In this document: in pieces, positions 1-8,705 of the stretch
Layout of the letters: every line of letters starts with the position of its first letter
Numbering within the stretch: the stretch's first letter is position 1
From: HGM04593 sp964458275
GTDB lineage: Bacteria; Bacteroidota; Bacteroidia; Bacteroidales; Bacteroidaceae
Length of the DNA stretch: 64,000 nt
NCBI GenBank assembly: GCA_964458275.1
Contig: CAYWIE010000003.1
Location: forward strand, 1-64,000
Direction: 5' to 3'
The notes under the pieces: model-generated
What the model saw: the letters and a program-made list of their open reading frames with translations, nothing else
The model's database searches: none
What the model was told of the DNA's origin: nothing
Translations under genes and position numbers: made by a program

Positions 1-50
1 GCACGTGATTTGTAATCTCGGGGTCGTTGGTTCGAATCCGACAAGAGGCT
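1..50 (+). tRNA. tRNA-Thr (UGU), 5' truncated by window edge
   Basis: This is the 3' part of a tRNA: an anticodon loop with TGT at 11-13, a T-arm with GTTCGAATCC and the acceptor strand AAGAGGC followed by discriminator T. No CCA is encoded. It is first of four tRNA genes ahead of tuf. The order Thr(UGU)-Tyr-Gly-Thr(GGU)-tuf matches the thrU-tyrU-glyT-thrT-tufB cluster of Escherichia coli. Confidence 0.9.
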
Positions 51-115
51 CGAAATTTGAAAACGGCGGGTTTGTTTAAAGCGATCGCAAATGCGTTTTC
101 TAAAATAGTGAATCA

Positions 116-198
116 GGGCAAATACCAGAGTGGCCAAATGGGGCAGACTGTAAATCTGCTGGCTTACGCCTTCGGTGGTTCGAATCCATCTTTGCCCA
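116..198 (+). tRNA. tRNA-Tyr (GUA)
   Basis: The acceptor GGGCAAA (116-122) pairs with TTTGCCC (191-197), followed by discriminator A. The anticodon GTA sits in the loop around 150-152. The gene is 83 bases long, with the long variable arm of a class II tRNA, as expected for bacterial tRNA-Tyr. Confidence 0.95.
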
Positions 199-293
199 CA
201 GCAATTGAAAAAGAGAATGCAAACCGGCCGTGATATCTCCTTTGTAAAAGGGAAAATCTAAGTTTGTTTGCAAACTTTTTGTGCAAGTGTTTT

Positions 294-366
294 GCGGGAG
301 TAGCTCAGTTGATAGAGCATCAGCCTTCCAAGCTGAGGGTCGCGGGTTTGAGCCCCGTTTCCCGCT
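294..366 (+). tRNA. tRNA-Gly (UCC)
   Basis: The acceptor strand GCGGGAG (294-300) pairs with TTCCCGC (359-365). The anticodon stem 320-324/332-336 encloses TCC at 327-329. The D-arm TAGCTCAGTTGATAGAGCA and the T-arm GGTTTGAGCCCC are canonical. Confidence 0.95.
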
Positions 367-376
367 CTTTTTCAAT

Positions 377-448
<72 letters not shown>

Positions 449-520
449 CTGAGGAAGATCACTGTTATTCTTTAGCGTGAAATAATTTGGTAAATATATT
501 AATTAATAGAGAAAAGAACT

Positions 521-1702
521 ATGGCAAAAGAAAAATTTGAGCGTTCTAAACCTCACGTAAACATCGGAACCATTGGCCACGTTGACCACGGTAAGACCAC
601 TTTGACTGCTGCTATCACAACAGTATTGGCAAAGAAAGGTTTTTCTGAGATGAAGTCATTCGATCAGATTGACAATGCTCCCGAAGAGAAAGAGCGCGGT
701 ATTACAATCAATACATCACACGTAGAGTATCAGACAGAGACACGTCACTATGCACACGTTGACTGTCCGGGTCACGCCGACTACGTTAAGAACATGGTAA
801 CTGGTGCTGCTCAGATGGACGGTGCAATCATCGTTGTTGCTGCAACAGACGGTCCCATGCCTCAGACAAAAGAGCACATCCTTCTCGCTCGTCAGGTGAA
901 CGTTCCCCGCTTGGTTGTATTCTTGAACAAGTGCGACGTTGTTGATGACGAAGAGATGCTCGAACTCGTTGAGATGGAGATGCGTGAGCTTCTCGAATTC
1001 TACAACTTCGACGCTGAGACTCCTATCATCCGTGGTTCTGCACTTGGTGCATTGAACGGTGTAGCAGAGTGGGAAGAAAAAGTTATGGAGTTAATGAATG
1101 CGGTTGACGAGTGGATTCCTCTGCCTCCCCGTGATACAGATAAACCCTTCTTGATGCCCGTTGAGGACGTATTCTCAATCACAGGTCGTGGTACAGTTGC
1201 TACAGGTCGTATCGAGACTGGTGTGATCAAGGTAGGTGATGAGGTTGAAATCCTCGGTCTTGGTGAGAATAAGAAATCAGTTGTTACAGGTGTTGAGATG
1301 TTCCGTAAGCTCCTCGACCTCGGTGAGGCAGGTGATAACGTAGGTCTTTTGCTCCGCGGTATCGACAAGAACGAAATCAAACGTGGTATGGTACTTTGCC
1401 ACCCCGGTCAGATTAAACCTTACTCTAAGTTCGAGGCTCAGGTTTATATCTTGAAGAAAGAAGAAGGTGGTCGTCACACATCATTCCGCAACAAGTATCG
1501 TCCCCAGTTCTACCTCCGCACTATGGACTGTACAGGTGAGATTACTCTCCCCGCAGACGTAGAGTTGGTAATGCCCGGTGATAACTTGACAATCACAGTA
1601 GAGTTGATCTACTCAGTAGCATTGAACGAAGGTCTTACATTCGCTATCCGTGAAGGTGGACGTACAGTAGGTGCTGGTCAGATTACTAAGGTATTGGAAT
1701 AA
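521..1702 (+). CDS. tuf: Elongation factor Tu
   Basis: This GTPase delivers aminoacyl-tRNA to the ribosome in the cytoplasm. The 393 residues are the normal family length. The P-loop GHVDHGKT is at residues 19-26, and the DCPGHADYV and NKCD motifs follow, then the two beta-barrel domains with the conserved GRGTVATGRIETG segment. Codon use is strongly biased, as expected for one of the most abundant proteins. The gene is preceded by four tRNAs and followed by tRNA-Trp and secE, the standard arrangement in this phylum. Confidence 0.99.
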   Translation: MAKEKFERSKPHVNIGTIGHVDHGKTTLTAAITTVLAKKGFSEMKSFDQIDNAPEEKERGITINTSHVEYQTETRHYAHVDCPGHADYVKNMVTGAAQMDGAIIVVAATDGPMPQTKEHILLARQVNVPRLVVFLNKCDVVDDEEMLELVEMEMRELLEFYNFDAETPIIRGSALGALNGVAEWEEKVMELMNAVDEWIPLPPRDTDKPFLMPVEDVFSITGRGTVATGRIETGVIKVGDEVEILGLGENKKSVVTGVEMFRKLLDLGEAGDNVGLLLRGIDKNEIKRGMVLCHPGQIKPYSKFEAQVYILKKEEGGRHTSFRNKYRPQFYLRTMDCTGEITLPADVELVMPGDNLTITVELIYSVALNEGLTFAIREGGRTVGAGQITKVLE

Positions 1703-1715
1703 TAACCAAAACATA

Positions 1716-1747
1716 ATTATCAGTTCCGGGAAACCGGAGCTGATAAT
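1716..1747 (+). terminator. 14-bp hairpin with GAAA tetraloop between tuf and tRNA-Trp
   Basis: Bases 1716-1729 pair with 1734-1747 (one T-G wobble) around the loop GAAA. No U-run follows, because the tRNA-Trp acceptor starts at 1750. The structure may be a weak terminator or, more likely, a processing signal in a tuf-tRNA-secE-nusG transcript. Confidence 0.6.
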
Positions 1748-1749
1748 AT

Positions 1750-1822
1750 ACGGGAATAGCTCAGTTGGTAGAGCACTGGTCTCCAAAACCAGGTGTCGGG
1801 AGTTCGAGCCTCTCTTCCCGTG
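1750..1822 (+). tRNA. tRNA-Trp (CCA)
   Basis: The acceptor ACGGGAA (1750-1756) pairs with TTCCCGT (1815-1821), followed by discriminator G. The anticodon CCA is at 1783-1785 in the loop CTCCAAA. Its place between tuf and secE is widely conserved in bacteria. The secE start lies only 17 bases downstream, so the tRNA must be cut from a mixed transcript. Confidence 0.97.
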
Positions 1823-1839
1823 CTATAAAATATAAAATC

Positions 1840-2031
1840 ATGCTTAATCAATTCGCTCAATATTGTAAGGATTCTTACATCGAACTTGTGCATAAGACCA
1901 CTTGGCCGACAGCCAAACAGCTGACAAGTCAAGCTGTTCTTGTCTTATATGCATCTCTTCTGATAGCGTTGGTAGTCTTCGCGATGGATCAGATATTCCA
2001 GTTTGTGATGGAGATGATATATCCCAATTAA
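1840..2031 (+). CDS. secE: Preprotein translocase subunit SecE
   Basis: SecE is the small membrane subunit of the SecYEG channel that exports and inserts proteins. The product has 63 residues with a conserved amphipathic region (ELVHKTTWPTAKQL) and one C-terminal transmembrane helix at about residues 32-58. It is the short single-helix form usual outside Proteobacteria. The ATG at 1840 is chosen because any earlier start lies inside tRNA-Trp. nusG follows after 10 bases. Confidence 0.95.
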   Translation: MLNQFAQYCKDSYIELVHKTTWPTAKQLTSQAVLVLYASLLIALVVFAMDQIFQFVMEMIYPN

Positions 2032-2041
2032 TTGAACAGAG

Positions 2042-2590
2042 ATGGCAGAGCAAGAAGTGGAATTCAAATGGTACGTTCTTCGTGCCGTTAGTGGTAAAGA
2101 AGCTAAGGTTAAGGAATATATCGACACGGATGTAAAACTCCATAATCTCAGCGATTATATTTCGCAGGTGCTTATTCCTACCGAGAAGACAGTTCAGGTT
2201 CGCAACGGCAAGCGTGTCGTTAAGGAGAAAAATTGTCTCCCCGGTTATGTCTTAGTTGAAGCAAAATTAGTAGGTGAAATTCCCTATATACTACGTAATA
2301 CTCCTAATGTACTTGGGTTCCTTGGCGGGACAGAGTCTCCGACTCCTATCCGTCAGTCAGAGATTAACCGCATTCTTGGTACAGTAGATGTACTGCAAGA
2401 AACAGAAGAGGTTGCTTCTCTTGATTTTACTGTAGGCGAAACAGTAAAGGTGAACTTTGGACCGTTTACAGGTTTCAATGGTGTTATCGAAGAGGTTAAC
2501 GTCGAAAGAAAGAAACTTAAGGTAACAGTAAAGATCTTCGGTCGCAGTACCCCGGTAGAATTAGGATTTACGCAGGTCGTAAAGGAATGA
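2042..2590 (+). CDS. nusG: Transcription termination/antitermination factor NusG
   Basis: NusG binds RNA polymerase, suppresses pausing and links transcription to translation or Rho. The 182 residues comprise the NGN domain (from KWYVLRAVSGKE to about residue 110) and a C-terminal KOW domain with VGETVKVNFGPFTGFNG. It sits in the classical secE-nusG-rplK order, 10 bases after secE and 56 bases before rplK. Confidence 0.97.
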   Translation: MAEQEVEFKWYVLRAVSGKEAKVKEYIDTDVKLHNLSDYISQVLIPTEKTVQVRNGKRVVKEKNCLPGYVLVEAKLVGEIPYILRNTPNVLGFLGGTESPTPIRQSEINRILGTVDVLQETEEVASLDFTVGETVKVNFGPFTGFNGVIEEVNVERKKLKVTVKIFGRSTPVELGFTQVVKE

Positions 2591-2646
2591 TGCGGCTTCC
2601 ACACATCATTCAAAAAACAGTTGTTAATTTATAGATTTTTTTTAAA

Positions 2647-3090
2647 ATGGCAAAAGAAGTTGCTGGACTTATCAAGTTACAGATTAAAGGTGGCGCAGCA
2701 AACCCCTCTCCTCCCGTAGGCCCTGCTTTGGGTTCCAAGGGTATCAATATCATGGAGTTTTGCAAAGCGTTTAATGCCAGAACCCAGGATAAAGCCGGAA
2801 AAGTTTTGCCTGTTATCATTACTTACTACGCAGACAAGTCTTTCGATTTTGTCGTTAAGACTCCTCCTGTGGCAATCCAGCTTTTAGAGGCAGCAAAAAT
2901 TAAAGGCGGTTCGGCTGAGCCTAATCGTAAGAAAGTTGCTTCAATCACTTGGGAGCAGGTAGAGGCTATTGCAAATGACAAACTTGTAGACCTTAACTGC
3001 TTTACTGTAGAGGCTGCTATGAAAATGGTTGCCGGTACAGCGAGAAGTATGGGTATCAGTGTGAGTGGAACTTTTCCCGGTAACAATTAA
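2647..3090 (+). CDS. rplK: 50S ribosomal protein L11
   Basis: L11 binds the GTPase-associated centre of 23S rRNA. The 147 residues are of normal length. The N-terminal half carries the proline-rich NPSPPVGPALGSKGINI segment; the C-terminal RNA-binding domain ends in GTARSMGISV. It is followed 14 bases later by rplA. The upstream 56 bases are AT-rich with no ribosome-binding purine run, as is usual in this phylum. Confidence 0.98.
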   Translation: MAKEVAGLIKLQIKGGAANPSPPVGPALGSKGINIMEFCKAFNARTQDKAGKVLPVIITYYADKSFDFVVKTPPVAIQLLEAAKIKGGSAEPNRKKVASITWEQVEAIANDKLVDLNCFTVEAAMKMVAGTARSMGISVSGTFPGNN

Positions 3091-3104
3091 AAAATTAAAT
3101 TAGA

Positions 3105-3800
3105 ATGGGTAAACTGACTAAAAATCAAAAGTTGGCAGCCGCTAAAGTTGATACAGCCAAGTCATATACACTTGACGAAGCAGTAGAACTTTTGAAAGAG
3201 ATTACTTTCACAAAGTTTGATGCATCAGTGGATATCGATGTACGCTTGGGTGTTGACCCCCGTAAGGCAAACCAGATGGTGAGAGGTGTCGTATCTCTTC
3301 CCAGCGGTACCGGTAAGGTGGTTCGTGTACTCTGCTTGTGTACACCCGACGTTGAGGAAGCTGCAAAAGCTGCAGGCGCTGACTATGTTGGTCTCGACGA
3401 ATATATCGAGAAGATTAAAGGTGGTTGGACAGATGTTGATGTTATCATCACTATGCCTTCAATCATGGGTAAAATCGGTGCCCTGGGTCGCGTACTCGGT
3501 CCTCGCGGATTGATGCCTAACCCCAAGAGCGGTACCGTAACAATGGATATTCCCAAAGCTGTTAAGGAAGTTAAACAGGGTAAGATTGACTTCAAGGTAG
3601 ACAAGGCTGGTATCGTACACGCTTCTATCGGCAAGATCTCTTTCGTTCCCGATGCTATCAAGGCAAACGTTAAGGAGTTTATGAACACAATCATCAAGCT
3701 CAAGCCTGCTACAGCTAAAGGTACATATGTAAAAAGTGTATTCCTCTCAACCACGATGAGTAAGGGATTGAGAATTGATCCTAAATCCATCGAAGCTTAA
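3105..3800 (+). CDS. rplA: 50S ribosomal protein L1
   Basis: L1 binds the mobile stalk of 23S rRNA at the tRNA exit site and in many bacteria represses its own operon. The product has 231 residues with the signature LGRVLGPRGLMPNPKSGTV in the middle of the protein. It lies between rplK and rplJ. A possible L1 target in the messenger was looked for by eye but not identified with confidence. Confidence 0.98.
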   Translation: MGKLTKNQKLAAAKVDTAKSYTLDEAVELLKEITFTKFDASVDIDVRLGVDPRKANQMVRGVVSLPSGTGKVVRVLCLCTPDVEEAAKAAGADYVGLDEYIEKIKGGWTDVDVIITMPSIMGKIGALGRVLGPRGLMPNPKSGTVTMDIPKAVKEVKQGKIDFKVDKAGIVHASIGKISFVPDAIKANVKEFMNTIIKLKPATAKGTYVKSVFLSTTMSKGLRIDPKSIEA

Positions 3801-3811
3801 TTTGTTTGAAT

Positions 3812-4327
3812 ATGAAGAAAGAAGATAAATTTAAGGTAGTCGCCCAGCTTGGCGAGGTGTTAAAGGAGTACCCTCATTTCTATTTGGTAGACGTTACAGC
3901 TATGAATTCTGCAAGCACTAATGCTATGCGTGCAAAGTGCTTCAAAGCCGGTGTTAAGATGCTTGTTGTGAAGAACACACTTCTTCATAAGGCACTTGAG
4001 GCAGCAGAAGTTGATTACGCTCCTCTCTATCCTTGCCTTAAAGGTACTACAGCTCTCTTGCTTTGCGAGACAGCCAATGTTCCCGCTAAACTTATCAAAG
4101 ATGTAGCTGGCAAGGCAGAAGTTCCCGCTCTTAAGGCTGCTTATGCAGAAGAGAGTTTCTATGTGGGTGCAGATCAGCTTGACGCTCTTATCCACATCAA
4201 GAGCAAGAACGAACTTATTGCAGAGGTTGTTGCATTGCTGCAATCACCCGTCAAGAACGTTGTTTCAGCTCTACAATCCGGTGGTAACACCATTCACGGA
4301 GTACTTCAGACACTCAGTGAAAGATAA
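3812..4327 (+). CDS. rplJ: 50S ribosomal protein L10
   Basis: L10 anchors L7/L12 dimers to the ribosome stalk. The ATG at 3812 gives 171 residues (MKKEDKFKVV). A TTG six bases earlier is in frame but less likely. The conserved MRAKCFKAG and VVKNTLLHKA segments are present, and the C-terminal helix that binds L7/L12 ends in HGVLQTLSER. It begins 11 bases after rplA, so translation of the two is probably coupled. Confidence 0.97.
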   Translation: MKKEDKFKVVAQLGEVLKEYPHFYLVDVTAMNSASTNAMRAKCFKAGVKMLVVKNTLLHKALEAAEVDYAPLYPCLKGTTALLLCETANVPAKLIKDVAGKAEVPALKAAYAEESFYVGADQLDALIHIKSKNELIAEVVALLQSPVKNVVSALQSGGNTIHGVLQTLSER

Positions 4328-4374
4328 ACAAACTTATTTATTATTAGTAAAAAACAATCTAAATTTATACGAAA

Positions 4375-4752
4375 ATGGCAGATTTGAAAGCTCTTGCAGA
4401 AGAATTGGTTAACTTGACAGTAAAAGACGTTAACGAACTTGCAACAATCCTTAAAGAAGAATATGGTATCGAACCCGCTGCTGCAGCTGTTGCTGTTGCT
4501 GCTGCTCCCGCTGCTGGTGCAGGTGAGGCTGCTGAGGAGAAAACAAGCTTCGATGTAGTTTTGAAGAGCGCAGGTGCTAACAAACTTCAGGTAGTTAAGG
4601 CTGTTAAAGAGGCTTGCGGTCTCGGTTTGAAAGAGGCTAAAGAACTCGTTGACAACGCTCCCAGCACACTCAAAGAGGGACTCGCTAAAGGTGAGGCTGA
4701 ATCCTTGAAGAAGACAATCGAGGAGTCAGGTGCTGAGATTGAACTTAAATAA
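4375..4752 (+). CDS. rplL: 50S ribosomal protein L7/L12
   Basis: This is the multimeric stalk protein that recruits translational GTPases. The 125 residues comprise an N-terminal dimerisation domain, an alanine-rich hinge at about residues 36-55 and the C-terminal domain with VVKAVKEACGLGLKEAKELV. It is separated from rpoB by about 100 bases that contain a strong hairpin, so it can be made in excess over RNA polymerase subunits. Confidence 0.98.
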   Translation: MADLKALAEELVNLTVKDVNELATILKEEYGIEPAAAAVAVAAAPAAGAGEAAEEKTSFDVVLKSAGANKLQVVKAVKEACGLGLKEAKELVDNAPSTLKEGLAKGEAESLKKTIEESGAEIELK

Positions 4753-4780
4753 GAAACAACCACCCTTTTATAGGGTCAGT

Positions 4781-4813
4781 GGTTAAGAACCCTCTGAGGG
4801 TTCTTAACCTTTT
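4781..4813 (+). terminator. Attenuator-like hairpin between rplL and rpoB
   Basis: Bases 4781-4792 pair perfectly with 4798-4809 (12 bp, loop TCTGA), followed by TTTT. The arrangement fits a partial terminator that lowers rpoBC expression relative to the ribosomal proteins, as known at the same place in E. coli. Upstream bases 4758-4765 (AACCACCC) could pair with 4773-4776 and 4781-4784, which would take the first four bases of the terminator stem. Confidence 0.75.
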
Positions 4814-4853
4814 GTGCATTAAAAGTAAATAAGTTCTATAAACATTTTCAACA

Positions 4854-7800
4854 ATGTCTTTACAATCTAATAATCAAAGAGTTAACTTTGCTTCCATCAA
4901 AGACCCGATGCCTTGTCCCGACTTTTTGGAAGTACAGATGAAGTCATTTGAAGACTTCCTCCAATTGGATACCCCACCGGAAAAGCGTGTTAACGACGGA
5001 CTCTATAAGGTTTTCGCCGAAAACTTTCCGATTGCGGATACACGAAACAACTTCGTATTGGAGTTTTTGGACTATTATATCGATCCACCCCGCTATTCAA
5101 TAGCTGAGTGCCTTGAGCGCGGACTAACATACAGCGTACCTTTAAAAGCAAAGTTGAAGCTTTATTGTACCGACCCTGAGCATGAGGAGTTTGATACCGT
5201 AATACAGGATGTATTCCTCGGTCCCATCCCCTACATGACACCTCGCGGAACATTTATCATCAATGGTGCAGAACGCGTTGTCGTTTCTCAGTTGCACCGT
5301 TCTCCCGGTGTATTCTTCGGTCAGAGTGTCCATTCAAACGGTACACCTCTTTATTCGGCACGAATCATTCCTTTCAAAGGTTCTTGGATTGAGTTTGCCA
5401 CAGACATCAACAATGTGATGTATGCCTACATCGACCGTAAGAAGAAGTTGCCTGTAACAACTTTGTTGAGAGCCATCGGCTTCGAAAGCGACAAGGATAT
5501 CCTTGATATATTCGAGCTTGCCGACGAGGTTAAGGTTAACAAGGCTAATCTGAAGAAGGCTATCGGCAGAAAAATGGCTGGTCGTGTTGTAAAGACAAAG
5601 CAGGAGGATTTTGTTGATCCCGATACCGGTGAAGTTGTTTCTATAGAACGTACCGAAGTGGTAGTAGAGCGTCAGATGGAACTTACTCAAGATCTTGTTG
5701 ACCGTATTCTTGACAGTGGCGCTGAACGTATTTTATTGCACAAGGAACAGAGCGAGTCTTCCGACATGTTGGATTGCTCTCTCATTCTTAACACTTTGGA
5801 CAAAGACCCGAGCAACTCTGAACAGGAGGCTGTAAATTACATATTCAAGCAGTTGCGTAATGCCGATCCCGCTGATTATGCCAGTGCGCGTGAGGTTATC
5901 AATAACCTCTTCTTCTCAGAGAAACGTTACGATTTGGGTGATGTAGGACGTTACCGCATCAACCGCAAATTGGGTTTGAAGACAGAGATGTCCGTAAGAG
6001 TCCTGACAAAAGAAGACATTATCGAAATTATCAAATATCTGATAGGTCTGGTCAACTCAAAAGCAGTAGTCGATGATATCGACCACTTGAGCAACCGTCG
6101 TGTACGTACTGTTGGCGAACAGCTTTCCAACCAGTTTGCCATCGGTCTTGCACGTATGGCGCGTACCATCCGTGAGCGCATGAATGTACGCGACAATGAG
6201 GTGTTTACACCCACCGACCTTATCAACGCCAAGACTGTGTCTGCAGTTATCAATACCTTCTTCGGTACAAATGCTCTTTCACAGTTCATGGACCAGACAA
6301 ACCCCTTGGCTGAGATAACACATAAACGTCGTCTCTCGGCACTTGGTCCCGGCGGTCTTTCACGTGACCGTGCAGGCTTCGAGGTGCGAGACGTACACTA
6401 TACACACTATGGACGACTTTGTCCCATTGAGACCCCTGAGGGTCCCAACATCGGACTTATCTCTTCATTGTGTATCTATGCAAAGATAAATGAACTCGGA
6501 TTCATTGTTACACCTTATAGAAAGGTGGAAAACGGCGTTGTTGACATTAACAACGACAATGTCGTATATTGCACCGCCGAGGAGGAAGAGAACCTGATTA
6601 TTGCTCAGGGAAATGCTCCCCTTGACGAGAACGGCAAGTTCATCCGCAAGAAGGTAAAATCGCGTCAGGATGCGGATTATCCTGTAGTCGAGCCCGGCAG
6701 AGTGGATCTTATGGACGTATCTCCCCAGCAGATTGCTTCAATCGCTGCGTCGCTCATTCCTTTCCTTGAGCATGACGACGCCAACCGTGCGTTGATGGGT
6801 TCGAACATGATGCGTCAGGCTGTGCCCTTGCTGACTACTGAGGCGCCTATCGTAGGTACAGGTATCGAGAAGCAGTTGGCTGAGGATTCACGTACACAGA
6901 TTGTTGCCGAAGGTGACGGAGTAATCGAATTTGTCGATGCAACCAGAATCAGAATAAACTATGACCGTACAGAGGAAGAGGAATTCGTAAGCTTCGAGCC
7001 CGCATGGAAGGAGTATATAATTCCCAAGTTCCGTCGTACGAACCAGAATATGACAATCGACTTGAGACCAATCTGTGTGAAAGGTCAGAGAGTCAAGGCG
7101 GGCGACATCCTTACTGAGGGTTATTCAACCCAGGCAGGTGAGCTTGCGCTCGGAAAGAACCTTCTTGTGGCATATATGCCTTGGAAGGGATACAACTATG
7201 AGGATGCTATCGTGCTCAACGAAAGAGTTGTACGCGAGGATGTACTCACTTCTGTGCATGTAGACGAGCTTTCATTGGAAGTTCGTGAGACCAAGCGCGG
7301 TATGGAGGAGTTCACATCGGACATCCCCAACGTAAGCGAGGACGCTACAAAGGATCTCGACCAGAACGGTATAATCCGCGTGGGAGCATACGTTAAGCCC
7401 GGCGACATCATCATCGGCAAGATTACTCCCAAAGGCGAGTCAGATCCTTCGCCCGAGGAGAAACTTCTCCGTGCAATCTTCGGTGATAAGGCTGGCGATG
7501 TGAAGGATGCTTCTCTTAAGGCTTCGCCCTCTCTTCAGGGCGTGGTTGTAGGACGCCGTCTTTTCCAGCGTGCCGAGAAGAGCCGTTCGGCAAAACTTGC
7601 CGACAAGGCAAAGCTTCCCAAAATCGATGACGAATTCATGGAGAAGGTGAGCGCCTTGAAGGAGATACTTGTAGAGAAACTCATCAAACTCATAGGCGGT
7701 CGTGTGTCTCAGGGAGTAAAGGACTTCATGGGTACAGAGGTGATTGCAAAGGGTGCCAAGTTCACAAAACATGAGCTTGATGCTTTGGACTTCACAGCAA

Positions 7801-8675
7801 TCCAGCTCAGCAAATGGACTGCCGACGCACATACAAACGAACTTATCCGTACACTCGTTATAAACTACCTGCATAAGTACAAAGAGTATGATGCACAGGC
7901 GAAGCGTGAGAAGTTCGCATTGCAGATAGGCGACGAATTGCCCTCAGGTACAATGAAGATGGCAAAAGTCTATATTGCCAAGAAACGTAAGATTGGTGTC
8001 GGCGACAAGATGGCAGGTCGTCACGGTAACAAAGGTATCGTATCGCGCGTAGTGCGCCAAGAGGATATGCCTTTCCTTGCCGATGGTACACCTGTTGACA
8101 TCATTCTTAACCCGTTGGGTGTGCCTTCACGTATGAACATCGGTCAGATATTCGAGACCGTGCTCGGCCGTGCGGGTAAAGAGTTAGGTGTTAAATTCGC
8201 GACTCCCATCTTCGACGGTGCAACACTCGACGACCTCTGCGAATGGACAGACAAGGCAGGTCTTCCCCGATTCGGAAAGACATACCTCTACGACGGAGGT
8301 ACAGGCGAGCGTTTCGACCAGCCTGCTACAGTAGGTGTCAGCTACATGCTCAAGCTCGGCCACATGGTAGAGGACAAGATGCATGCCCGTTCAATCGGTC
8401 CGTACTCGCTCATTACACAGCAGCCTCTCGGCGGTAAGGCGCAGTTCGGTGGCCAGCGTTTCGGAGAGATGGAGGTTTGGGCGCTCGAAGCATTCGGCGC
8501 AGCACACATCCTTCAGGAGATTCTGACAATCAAGTCCGACGATGTTGTAGGCCGTTCAAAGGCATACGAGGCAATCGTCAAAGGCGATGCAATGCCTACA
8601 CCCGGAATACCCGAATCACTCAATGTGTTGTTGCACGAGCTTCGCGGATTGGGCTTGAGTATATCATTCGAATAA
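4854..8675 (+). CDS. rpoB: DNA-directed RNA polymerase subunit beta
   Basis: RpoB forms half of the catalytic core of RNA polymerase. The 1273 residues are normal for this phylum. The rifampicin region at about residues 470-505 reads LSQFMDQTNPLAEITHKRR then LSALGPGG, with the Asp, His and Ser positions that usually mutate to resistance all wild type. The C-terminal part carries KMAGRHGNKGIVSRV and GGKAQFGGQRFGEMEVWALE. It is followed 30 bases later by rpoC. Confidence 0.99.
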   Translation: MSLQSNNQRVNFASIKDPMPCPDFLEVQMKSFEDFLQLDTPPEKRVNDGLYKVFAENFPIADTRNNFVLEFLDYYIDPPRYSIAECLERGLTYSVPLKAKLKLYCTDPEHEEFDTVIQDVFLGPIPYMTPRGTFIINGAERVVVSQLHRSPGVFFGQSVHSNGTPLYSARIIPFKGSWIEFATDINNVMYAYIDRKKKLPVTTLLRAIGFESDKDILDIFELADEVKVNKANLKKAIGRKMAGRVVKTKQEDFVDPDTGEVVSIERTEVVVERQMELTQDLVDRILDSGAERILLHKEQSESSDMLDCSLILNTLDKDPSNSEQEAVNYIFKQLRNADPADYASAREVINNLFFSEKRYDLGDVGRYRINRKLGLKTEMSVRVLTKEDIIEIIKYLIGLVNSKAVVDDIDHLSNRRVRTVGEQLSNQFAIGLARMARTIRERMNVRDNEVFTPTDLINAKTVSAVINTFFGTNALSQFMDQTNPLAEITHKRRLSALGPGGLSRDRAGFEVRDVHYTHYGRLCPIETPEGPNIGLISSLCIYAKINELGFIVTPYRKVENGVVDINNDNVVYCTAEEEENLIIAQGNAPLDENGKFIRKKVKSRQDADYPVVEPGRVDLMDVSPQQIASIAASLIPFLEHDDANRALMGSNMMRQAVPLLTTEAPIVGTGIEKQLAEDSRTQIVAEGDGVIEFVDATRIRINYDRTEEEEFVSFEPAWKEYIIPKFRRTNQNMTIDLRPICVKGQRVKAGDILTEGYSTQAGELALGKNLLVAYMPWKGYNYEDAIVLNERVVREDVLTSVHVDELSLEVRETKRGMEEFTSDIPNVSEDATKDLDQNGIIRVGAYVKPGDIIIGKITPKGESDPSPEEKLLRAIFGDKAGDVKDASLKASPSLQGVVVGRRLFQRAEKSRSAKLADKAKLPKIDDEFMEKVSALKEILVEKLIKLIGGRVSQGVKDFMGTEVIAKGAKFTKHELDALDFTAIQLSKWTADAHTNELIRTLVINYLHKYKEYDAQAKREKFALQIGDELPSGTMKMAKVYIAKKRKIGVGDKMAGRHGNKGIVSRVVRQEDMPFLADGTPVDIILNPLGVPSRMNIGQIFETVLGRAGKELGVKFATPIFDGATLDDLCEWTDKAGLPRFGKTYLYDGGTGERFDQPATVGVSYMLKLGHMVEDKMHARSIGPYSLITQQPLGGKAQFGGQRFGEMEVWALEAFGAAHILQEILTIKSDDVVGRSKAYEAIVKGDAMPTPGIPESLNVLLHELRGLGLSISFE

Positions 8676-8705
8676 TAATTCCATCACGTTTGTCAATATA
8701 GTATT

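Noticed and set aside
27..375. Short open reading frames on both strands over the tRNA cluster
   Set aside because: They overlap well-formed tRNA genes and have no recognisable product.
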